From the NCBI GenBank assembly GCA_020638655.1, contig JACKIC010000006.1, forward strand, positions 1 through 64,000: a stretch of 64,000 nucleotides of DNA, in the 5' to 3' direction. Positions 57,412 through 64,000 of this stretch are shown here, one piece after another; position 1 is the stretch's first letter; each line of letters opens with the position of its first letter. A model generated the notes under the pieces. The model did no database searches, had not been told where the DNA came from, and worked only from the letters and a program-made list of their open reading frames with translations. Made by a program: the position numbers and the translations under genes. Source of the DNA: Planctomycetota bacterium. GTDB taxonomy: Bacteria; Planctomycetota; UBA1135; UBA2386.

Positions 57412-58053
57412 ATGGCCGCGCCCAGGACCTCCCCCCAGATCGTCGCCATCGCCGGCGGATCCGGCAGCGGCAAGACGACCCTGGCCCGGGCGGTCGCCGA
57501 CCTGCTCGGCGACCGCTGCGCGGTGCTCGAGCACGACGCCTACTACCGCTGCCTGGGGCACTTGCCGGCCGCGCAGCGCGGGCTCGCCAACTTCGACCAC
57601 CCCGACAGCCTCGACAACGAACTGCTCGCCGCGCACCTGCAGCAGCTGCGCCGCGGGCGACCGGTCCTGCTGCCGCGCTACGACTTCGCCACGCACATGC
57701 GGCTCGCCGAAGGTGTGCCCGTGGCGCCCCGGCCCGTGATCGTCGTCGAGGGCATCCTGGTGCTCTCCCTGCCGCGGCTGCAGCGGCAGTTCGACCTGCG
57801 CGTCTTCGTCGACGCGCCCGAGGCGCTGCGCTACCGGCGGCGTCGGGACCGGGACGTGGTCGAGCGGGGGCGCACCGAAGTCTCCGTGCGGCAGCAGTGG
57901 CAGGCCAGCGTGCGCCCGATGCACGAGCGCTTCGTCGCTGCGGCGCGTGATCGGTGCGATCTGCTGCTGGCCGGCACGGGCGACGTCGCCGGCGGCGCGG
58001 GCCGCATCGTCGCGGCCCTGGCCGGTCGCACCGCCGCCGCCGGCGCAGGCTGA
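57412..58053 (+). CDS. udk: Uridine kinase-like P-loop kinase
   Basis: The 213-residue protein has the Walker A GGSGSGKTT (residues about 15-23), the EHDAYYR segment, FDHPDSLDNELL, LPRYDFATH and VIVVEGILVL typical of uridine/cytidine kinases in pyrimidine salvage. The C-terminal RDRDVVERGR region fits the lid. A TACCCT sequence lies 10 bases before the start. It is followed by the triple-thioredoxin gene. Phosphoribulokinase is a related alternative, but the length and motifs favour uridine kinase. Confidence 0.9.
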   Translation: MAAPRTSPQIVAIAGGSGSGKTTLARAVADLLGDRCAVLEHDAYYRCLGHLPAAQRGLANFDHPDSLDNELLAAHLQQLRRGRPVLLPRYDFATHMRLAEGVPVAPRPVIVVEGILVLSLPRLQRQFDLRVFVDAPEALRYRRRRDRDVVERGRTEVSVRQQWQASVRPMHERFVAAARDRCDLLLAGTGDVAGGAGRIVAALAGRTAAAGAG

Positions 58054-58073
58054 GATTTCGCGGAGAAACCCGA

Positions 58074-58098
58074 GAGAACGGGGCCCGCCGCGGTCAAT
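58074..58098 (+). promoter_or_regulatory. GAGAAC-N12-GGTCAAT element
   Basis: GAGAAC (58074-58079) and GGTCAAT (58092-58098) are spaced by 12 bases, 13 bases before the thioredoxin-protein start. The same pair with the same spacing occurs at 63535-63559. It may be a two-part promoter for an alternative sigma factor. Confidence 0.4.
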
Positions 58099-58111
58099 GA
58101 CATCCCGAACC

Positions 58112-59923
58112 ATGATCCGATCCTCTTGCCGAGCCCTGTCGCTGCTGACAGCCGCCGTTTCCCTCTCGTTCCTCTCCTCGTCGTTGCCTGCCCAGGGCAA
58201 GGACGGCCTGCTGCAGGCCGGCGCTACCGCCCCGGACTTCGTCAGCGTCGACATCGACGGCAAGCAGGTGCGCCTCGCCGACTACCGCGGCAAGGTCGTG
58301 GTGCTCGACTTCTGGGCGAGCTGGTGCGGTCCGTGCAAGGCGGCGATGCCGCACGTGCAGGAAGTCACCGCCGCGCACGCGCAGGAAGGCGTCGTCACGC
58401 TCGCGGTCTGCACCAGCGACAGCCGCGAGGGCTTCGAGACCTGGGTGCGCGCCAACGCGGCGAAGTACCCGGACGTGGTGTTCACCTGCGATCCCAACGA
58501 GCGCGGCTCGGACACCTTCGACGAGCGCGCCTCGACGAAGCACTACCACGTCGCCGGGCTGCCGACGAAGTTCGTGATCGGCCGCGACGGCAAGATCACC
58601 GCGACGATGGTCGGCTTCGAGGAAGGCGACATGCGCCTCGAGGCGGCGCTGGCGCGCGCCGGCGTCGCGGTCGACGCGGCGTTCGCCAAGAAGGGTGAAG
58701 AGCAGCTCGAGGCCGCGGCCAAGGAAGCGGCTGCGCAGGCAGCTGCCGCGGCCAAGCGCCCGCCGTTCTGGCCGGTGTTCGGCTCGATCAATGCCGGCGA
58801 GCAGATGCCAGACGTCACCTTCCTCGGTGACGACGGCAAGGAGTTCCAGCTGTCGTCGCTGCGCGGCAAGCCGGTGGTGATCGCGTTCGCGTGGGCCGAG
58901 ATCATGCCGCGCCGCGAGCTGCAGGCGCTGGCCGAGGAATACGCGCCCTACGGCGTGCAGGTGGTCGCCGCGTTCGTCAACACCTCGCAGGAGGAGCTCG
59001 TCAAGTGGTGCGAGCGCAACGCCGCCGACTGCGACTTCCGGATCGCGATCGATCCCGCCGGCAAGCTCGTCTACTCGGGCGGCGCGCCGACCCCCGAGGA
59101 GCGCATGGCGTTCGACGCCAAGACCGTGCTGTCGAAGTTCTGGAAGGGCAACATGCGGCCGGGCATGCCGGCGCTGATCGCCGCCGACGCCGAGGGGCGT
59201 CTGTTGGGCGGCTTCAGCCTGCGCGATCGCAAGGAGGCGCTCGGCAACCTGCTCAACCACGCCGGCGTGGAGCTCGCTCCGGAGCACACGCCGAGCAAGG
59301 CCTGGGGCCCCGAGTTCTTCGCGGCGCCCAAGCCGCGCGCGCCCGAGGCGCCGGTCGAGACGATCGCGATCGGCGCCGCCGCGCCGGACTTCGTGATGCA
59401 GGACGTCGACGGCAAGGACGTCAAGCTCTCGAGCTACCGCGGCAAGGTGGTCGTGCTCGACTTCTGGGCGACCTGGTGCGGGCCGTGCAAGGCCGCGCTG
59501 CCGCACGTGCAGGAGCTCGCGAAGCACTACGCCGACCAGGACGTCGTCGTGATCGCCTCGTGCACCAGCGACGGGCGCGACGAGTTCGTCGAGTGGGTGC
59601 AGGCGAACGGCCGCAAGTACGCCGACGTGCTGTTCGCGCACGACGCCGCGGAGCGCAAGCCGGAGCGCGCCTCGCGCGCCCTCTACGGCGTCGGCGGCAT
59701 CCCGCACCAGTTCGTGATCGGTCGCGACGGCAAGATCGTCGCCCAGGTCGTCGGCTACCGGGCCGGCGAGGTGCTGCTCGACGCCGCGCTCGCCAAGGCC
59801 GGTGTCGAGGTCGACGCCGCGGTGCTCGAGAAGGCCGCGGCCGACCAGCAGCAGCGCGACGCGGCCAAGCCCGCGCGGGCGACGAAGATGGTGCCGATGC
59901 TGCCGCTCGGCGGCGGTAAGTAG
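58112..59923 (+). CDS. Secreted protein with three thioredoxin-like domains
   Basis: The 603-residue protein has a signal peptide (about residues 1-27) and three TlpA/AhpC-like domains. Domain 1 (about 35-190) has WCGPC with Cys72 and Cys75. Domain 2 (about 225-375) has no CxxC; the matching place reads AWAEIMPRREL. Domain 3 (about 420-570) has WCGPC with Cys456 and Cys459. Domains 1 and 3 are close duplicates (DVDGKDVKLSSYRGKVVVLD against DIDGKQVRLADYRGKVVVLD). It is likely a periplasmic disulfide reductase. An ATG at 58097 is in frame, but 58112 opens the signal. Confidence 0.9.
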   Translation: MIRSSCRALSLLTAAVSLSFLSSSLPAQGKDGLLQAGATAPDFVSVDIDGKQVRLADYRGKVVVLDFWASWCGPCKAAMPHVQEVTAAHAQEGVVTLAVCTSDSREGFETWVRANAAKYPDVVFTCDPNERGSDTFDERASTKHYHVAGLPTKFVIGRDGKITATMVGFEEGDMRLEAALARAGVAVDAAFAKKGEEQLEAAAKEAAAQAAAAAKRPPFWPVFGSINAGEQMPDVTFLGDDGKEFQLSSLRGKPVVIAFAWAEIMPRRELQALAEEYAPYGVQVVAAFVNTSQEELVKWCERNAADCDFRIAIDPAGKLVYSGGAPTPEERMAFDAKTVLSKFWKGNMRPGMPALIAADAEGRLLGGFSLRDRKEALGNLLNHAGVELAPEHTPSKAWGPEFFAAPKPRAPEAPVETIAIGAAAPDFVMQDVDGKDVKLSSYRGKVVVLDFWATWCGPCKAALPHVQELAKHYADQDVVVIASCTSDGRDEFVEWVQANGRKYADVLFAHDAAERKPERASRALYGVGGIPHQFVIGRDGKIVAQVVGYRAGEVLLDAALAKAGVEVDAAVLEKAAADQQQRDAAKPARATKMVPMLPLGGGK

Positions 59924-59963
59924 CAGCCGTCGCGGCCGCGGCGGTAGCATGGCCGCGCCCGCC

Positions 59964-60641
59964 ATGACGCGCTTCGACTCGACCCGCTGGTCCCTCGTGC
60001 TCGGCGCCGCCGCCGCGGTGCCGCGCGACCAGGAGGAGTTCGGCGCGCGTTATGGCCCGCTGGTGCGCGGCTACTTCGCGGCGCGCTGGCGCGTCTCGGC
60101 GCAGCACGAACGGGTCGCCGACGCCAGCCAGGAGGTGTTCTTGCGCATCTTCAGCCCGGACGGGCCGCTGACCCGCGTCGAACGCGACCGCCCGGGCGGC
60201 TTCCGCCCGTTCCTGCGCGGCGTGCTGCGCAACGTCGCGCACGAGCTCGAACGCAGCGATCGTCGCCGCCGCACCACGCAGCTGCAGACCGAAGAGATGG
60301 TCGTCGACCACACCGAGGAGAGCCCTTCGGGCGCGTTCGATCGGGTCTGGGCCGAGATGATCACCGACGCGGCGTGGACGTTGATGCGGCAGCAGGCCGA
60401 AGGCGACCGTTGGGCGACCTGGCGTCTCGACGTGCTCGGCCGCCGCTACGTCGACGGCATGTCGTGCGAACGCATCGCCGAGGAGATCGGCGAGCTCGAC
60501 GTCGCGCAGGTCTACCGGCTGCTCGCCGCGGGCCGCAGCCGTTTCCGCCGCGCGCTGATGACGGTGATGGCGACGCACCACCCCGAGCTGTCGCCGCAGG
60601 AACTCGAACAGCGGTGCCGCGAGGTCGTCGAAGCGCTGTGA
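59964..60641 (+). CDS. ECF-type sigma factor, cassette 2
   Basis: The 225-residue protein begins MTRFDSTRWSLV, a common start of large planctomycete ECF factors, with region 2 (HERVADASQEVFLRIF) and a region 4 helix-turn-helix (GMSCERIAEEIGELDVAQVYRL). An ATG at 59949 is also in frame. Its stop overlaps the GTG start of the kinase by 4 bases, as in cassette 1 at 33953. It may be regulated by that kinase. TAGCAT lies just upstream. Confidence 0.9.
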   Translation: MTRFDSTRWSLVLGAAAAVPRDQEEFGARYGPLVRGYFAARWRVSAQHERVADASQEVFLRIFSPDGPLTRVERDRPGGFRPFLRGVLRNVAHELERSDRRRRTTQLQTEEMVVDHTEESPSGAFDRVWAEMITDAAWTLMRQQAEGDRWATWRLDVLGRRYVDGMSCERIAEEIGELDVAQVYRLLAAGRSRFRRALMTVMATHHPELSPQELEQRCREVVEAL

Positions 60642-63505
60642 GCGAACGCAAGGAGGACGACGACTACCTCGGCAAGGGGCTGAGCTCGGTGATCCGGCGG
60701 CAGCGGCAGCGCGACGGCGCACCCGGGGCTGCGTCCGGAACGCCGCTGGGGCCGCCGCCGCGCCTTCCGGACGTCGACGGTGAGCATCCGACCGAGCTCG
60801 CCGGTCGTCCGGTGGTCGACCTGATCGGTCGCGGCGGCGTCGGCCTCGTCTACCGCGTCGCCGATCGCGAGCTCGGGCGCGAACTCGCGGTCAAGATCTT
60901 GTCGCGTCGCTACGCGGGCGAACCGGAAATGGTGCAGCGCTTCTCCGCCGAGGCGCGGATCTGCGCGCAGCTGCAGCACCCTGGCATCGTGCCGATCCAC
61001 GAAGCCGGCCTGCTCGCCGACGGCCGGCCCTACTTCACCATGAAGGTCGTCGAGGGCGACACCCTCGTCGACCTGCTCGCGGCCCGCGCCGAACCGTTTT
61101 CGAGCTGGCGCAGCTTCCTCGAGGTGTTCGCGAAGATCTGTCAGACGATGGCGTTCGTGCACGCACAGGGCGTCGTGCACGGCGACCTCAAGCCGAGCAA
61201 CGTGATGGTCGGCGCGTTCGGTGAGGTGCAGGTGATGGACTGGGGGTTCGCGCGCGCGATCGAGCCGGAGGCGGCGCTGCGCCTGCCGACCGCGCCGGGC
61301 AAGGAGGGCGCGATGCACATCCTGGGCACGCCGGCCTACATGGCCCCCGAGCAGGCGCGCGGCGACGAAGCGGCGATCACCTCGCGCACCGACGTGTTCG
61401 GGCTCGGCGCGATCCTCTGCGAGATCCTGACCGGCAGGCCGCCCTACGCGGGCGAGACGCGTTCGGCGACCTACCTGCAGGCGACCCAGTGTTGGCAGGA
61501 CGACGCGCGCGCGGCGCTGCAGACCTGCGACGCGGACGCGTCGCTCGTCGATCTCGCCATGCGTTGCCTGGCGCCGAACCCCGCCGAGCGGCCGATGGAC
61601 GCGGCGGCGGTCGGTGACGAGATCGCTGCCTACCTCGAAGGCGCCGAGCAGCGCGCCTATCAGCTCGAACTCAAGGCCGTCGCCGCGGAGGCGCGCGCCG
61701 ATCAGGTGGGGCGTTCGCGCCGGGTCGTCGTGGCGCTCGGCACCGCGTTGCTCGCCGCCGTGGTCGCGGTCGCGGCGGCGCTGCTGTGGTTGCAGCAGGA
61801 TCGCGCCACGCGCGAGGCGCAGACGCACCGTTTGGTCACGCAGGCGACCGAACGCGCGCGCGCCGCGGCCGAGCGCGCGCGCGAGCAGCCGATCGGCGAG
61901 GTTGGGCGCTGGGACGCTGCCGAGGCCGCGGCACACCAGGCCGAGCAGCTCGCCGGTTCGAGCGACGTCGAGGAGGGCGAACGCGCCCGCGTGGCGGAGC
62001 TGCTCGCGCAGATCGAAGGCGAGGCGGCCGCGGCGCGGCGGCTGCGGGAGCTGCTGGCCTGGCTCGAATCGGTGCGCCCGCACTACACCGACGATCGGCG
62101 CGCTGCGGGTGTCGCCGACGGCTACCGCCGCGGCTTCGCGCGCTTTGGTCTCGACTTCGGCGCCGCCAGCGATGCGCTGGTCGCGGACATCCGGCAGAAC
62201 CCGCTCGCGGGGGCGATCTGCGGCGCGATCGACGACTGGGCCCGCGTCGCGCGGAACCTGCCGGACGCGGCGCCCACCTGGCAGGAGTTGGTGGCGATCG
62301 CGCGGCGCGCCGATCCGCAGCCGTTCCGCGACCAGTTGCGCGTGGCGTTCGCGGCCGACGACCGCGCCGCGTTGCTGCAGCTGGCGGAGTCGCCGCAGCT
62401 CGCCGACGAGCCAGCCGCCACCGTGAACCTGCTCGCGAAGTGCCTGTTCGACCTGGGCGCCGGCGACGAGGCCGTGCGTGTGCTGCGCGCGGCGCTGGCG
62501 CAGCACCCCGACGACTTCTGGATCCTGCACGATCTGGCGCTGTTCCTGCGCCGGCTGCCGACGCCGCCCGTCGACGAGATCCTCGGCCTCGGTCGCGCCG
62601 CGGTGGCGGTGCGGCCGCGCGATCCGCACGCCCTGGCCGACCTCGCCTACGCGCACGCCTACCTGCGCGACGAGTGGGGCAGCGCGGGCGTGCTGCTCGA
62701 ACGCACGCTGCAGCTCGATCCGACCTACGTGCGCGGCTGGTTCCCCGAGGTCATGGTGCTCAGCGGCAACCCCGAGATCGGTCTGCAGCTGGCCCGGCGC
62801 GCCGCCGCGCAGCAGCCCAAGGACCTCGCCGCGCAGCGGGTGCTCGGCTGGACGGCGCACATCCAGGGGCAGCGCGCGGTCGCCGAGGACGCGTTCCGCG
62901 CCGCCTGCGAGCTGGCGCCCGAGGCGCTCGAGCCGCGCGGCGAGCTGCTCGACGTGCTCGTCGATCGCGGCGACCTCGCCGGGGCGCGGCAGGTGGCGCG
63001 CCTGATGCGGCAACAGATCGAACGGTCCGGTGTGCAGGCCTGGTCGTTGCCCGACGCGATCTCGCGCGACGCCGTCGAGGCCACCGAGCACCCCGAGACG
63101 CTGGTGCAGCGCGGCGGCTGGCCGGACCTCGTGCGCGCGCTGGCCAGGTGTCACGCCGGGGAGTTCGAGGCCGGCGTCGAGGAACTGCAGGCCTGGCTGC
63201 AGCAGGCCGCGGGCGACGACGTCTTCGGTCCGTGCATGGTCGGCAGCCGCGCGGCGCTCGCGGCGGCCGCCCGGGCCGCGGATGCGCCGGACCGCGAACG
63301 CTGGCAGGCCGCGGCGCTGGCCTTCTCGCGCGCCTGCCTCGAACGGTGCGAGTCGATGGTCGCCAGGGGGGATCCACGCCGTCTGACCCTCACGCGGCTG
63401 CGCTGGCTGCAGTGGCAGCCCGAACGGCGCGGCGCCGCCGGGCCGCAGGCCGAGCAGTTCGAGGCCGACCTGGGGCGCCTCTTGGCCGAACAGCTGCGGC
63501 GCTGA
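60638..63505 (+). CDS. Ser/Thr protein kinase with TPR-like region, cassette 2
   Basis: The 955-residue protein has a kinase domain (about residues 57-335): glycine loop GRGGVG (64-69), Lys86, but HGD (181-183) replaces HRD and DWG (201-203) replaces DFG. This marks a non-RD kinase common in Planctomycetota; the catalytic Asp and metal-binding Asp are kept. A membrane helix at about 365-390 (VVVALGTALLAAVVAVAAAL) leads to an outer region of helical, TPR-like repeats (DDFWILHDLALFLRRLP, DPTYVRGWFPEVMVL). It is coupled to the sigma factor upstream. Confidence 0.92.
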   Translation: MSERKEDDDYLGKGLSSVIRRQRQRDGAPGAASGTPLGPPPRLPDVDGEHPTELAGRPVVDLIGRGGVGLVYRVADRELGRELAVKILSRRYAGEPEMVQRFSAEARICAQLQHPGIVPIHEAGLLADGRPYFTMKVVEGDTLVDLLAARAEPFSSWRSFLEVFAKICQTMAFVHAQGVVHGDLKPSNVMVGAFGEVQVMDWGFARAIEPEAALRLPTAPGKEGAMHILGTPAYMAPEQARGDEAAITSRTDVFGLGAILCEILTGRPPYAGETRSATYLQATQCWQDDARAALQTCDADASLVDLAMRCLAPNPAERPMDAAAVGDEIAAYLEGAEQRAYQLELKAVAAEARADQVGRSRRVVVALGTALLAAVVAVAAALLWLQQDRATREAQTHRLVTQATERARAAAERAREQPIGEVGRWDAAEAAAHQAEQLAGSSDVEEGERARVAELLAQIEGEAAAARRLRELLAWLESVRPHYTDDRRAAGVADGYRRGFARFGLDFGAASDALVADIRQNPLAGAICGAIDDWARVARNLPDAAPTWQELVAIARRADPQPFRDQLRVAFAADDRAALLQLAESPQLADEPAATVNLLAKCLFDLGAGDEAVRVLRAALAQHPDDFWILHDLALFLRRLPTPPVDEILGLGRAAVAVRPRDPHALADLAYAHAYLRDEWGSAGVLLERTLQLDPTYVRGWFPEVMVLSGNPEIGLQLARRAAAQQPKDLAAQRVLGWTAHIQGQRAVAEDAFRAACELAPEALEPRGELLDVLVDRGDLAGARQVARLMRQQIERSGVQAWSLPDAISRDAVEATEHPETLVQRGGWPDLVRALARCHAGEFEAGVEELQAWLQQAAGDDVFGPCMVGSRAALAAAARAADAPDRERWQAAALAFSRACLERCESMVARGDPRRLTLTRLRWLQWQPERRGAAGPQAEQFEADLGRLLAEQLRR

Positions 63506-63523
63506 GCGGCGGCGAAGATCTCC

Positions 63524-63543
63524 CGGATTCTCGCGAGAATCCG
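63524..63543. repeat. 20-base perfect palindrome
   Basis: CGGATTCTCGCGAGAATCCG lies 19 bases past the kinase stop. As RNA it folds to an 8-base stem with a CGCG loop and could be a terminator. As DNA it could be an operator for the gene at 63632; its right arm contains GAGAAT of the adjacent two-part element. Confidence 0.55.
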
Positions 63544-63559
63544 CGGCGCGCGGGTCAAT
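63535..63559 (+). promoter_or_regulatory. GAGAAT-N12-GGTCAAT element
   Basis: GAGAAT (63535-63540) and GGTCAAT (63553-63559) repeat the arrangement seen at 58074-58098 with the same spacing. Here it is 72 bases before the start at 63632, which leaves a longer untranslated leader. Confidence 0.35.
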
Positions 63560-63631
63560 ACACCGTGCCCCGGCGCGACCGCCCCCGTCGCTCCGTTCCA
63601 GACCCCACTCCCAGCAGCGAAGTCACCACCC

Positions 63632-64000
63632 ATGAAGACAACCGCTCCCTTCGTCGTCGCCTGCTCCCTGGCCGGCATGCTCGGTGCCCAGACGCCGCCC
63701 TGCTTCTCGACCAACGACCTGTCCACGTCGGTCAGCAACGCGATCTACAGCTACTCGTCGGCCGCGCCCAACACCTACGCGTGGCAGATCACGCCCGCTT
63801 CGTCGCTCGCCATCCAGGGCCTCGAGGTGTTCACCGGCAACAACTACACCTCCCAGGTCGGCACCTACATGACGCTCGAGATCTGGGACGAGAACGCCTC
63901 TACCGGCACGCCGGGCACACGCCTCGCGGGCGGCACCTGGATCATCGATCCGACGATCGGCTGGCAGGGCGCGAGTCTCGACTCGGTGGCGCTGCTGACC
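63632..64000 (+). CDS. Secreted protein, truncated by the window edge
   Basis: The 123 codons visible start with a signal peptide (about residues 1-19, ending LGAQ), followed by a beta-rich region: IQGLEVFTGNNYTSQVGTY and MTLEIWDENASTGTPGTRL suggest a jelly-roll or carbohydrate-binding-like fold. No stop is reached before 64000. The signal sequence and Ser/Thr-rich start resemble other exported proteins in this window; a C-terminal module like theirs may follow outside it. Confidence 0.75.
   Translation, partial: MKTTAPFVVACSLAGMLGAQTPPCFSTNDLSTSVSNAIYSYSSAAPNTYAWQITPASSLAIQGLEVFTGNNYTSQVGTYMTLEIWDENASTGTPGTRLAGGTWIIDPTIGWQGASLDSVALLT

Overview
The window reads as a gene-dense, very GC-rich bacterial chromosome, most likely from the phylum Planctomycetota (inference). 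The supporting markers are a DUF1592-family cytochrome/DUF1552 gene pair, two sigma-factor/Ser-Thr kinase cassettes joined by 4-base overlaps, kinases with HGD/DWG active-site variants, Kelch-type secreted proteins sharing a C-terminal module, and many secreted proteins of unknown role. There is no rRNA, CRISPR array or transposase.

Left 10.2 kb (1-10,200): a block of lower GC than the rest, with clear GAGGA ribosome-binding sites. It opens with the 3' half of a tRNA-Pro(GGG) whose 5' half is missing, probably an integration scar. It then holds an LtrA-like membrane protein, two tandem dienelactone-hydrolase-like enzymes coupled to an NAD(P)-binding protein, an AraC regulator, a redoxin lipoprotein with an ECF sigma factor, a second AraC regulator, two tandem cupins (one a lipoprotein), a tautomerase and a zinc alcohol dehydrogenase. 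These look like small-molecule detoxification or stress cassettes.

10.3-26.1 kb: one tightly coupled operon in which every junction is a 4-base start/stop overlap. It encodes a secreted thioredoxin-fold protein, a membrane protein broken by a -1 frameshift, a MoxR ATPase, a DUF58 protein, a BatA-like membrane protein and a 2,744-residue vWA-TPR fusion. This is a MoxR/vWA envelope chaperone-type system with unusual additions.

26.1-33.8 kb: a secreted protein interrupted by an in-frame TGA, a 3' remnant of a lectin-like gene, a Kelch protein, a minus-strand SH3/M48 peptidase/MscS-cyclic-nucleotide group, and a CHASE2 adenylate cyclase.

33.9-45.5 kb: sigma factor/kinase cassette 1; a Fur-family repressor with a katG catalase-peroxidase that carries a lipoprotein signal, ended by a strong terminator; and the DUF1592/DUF1552 pair.

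45.6-64 kb: secreted proteins and enzymes (M1 peptidase, SGNH hydrolase, tandem SASA esterase, Kelch protein), engB, an active trypsin-PDZ protease translationally coupled to a protease homologue lacking the catalytic His and Ser, uridine kinase, a triple-thioredoxin protein, sigma factor/kinase cassette 2, and a truncated secreted protein leaving the right edge.
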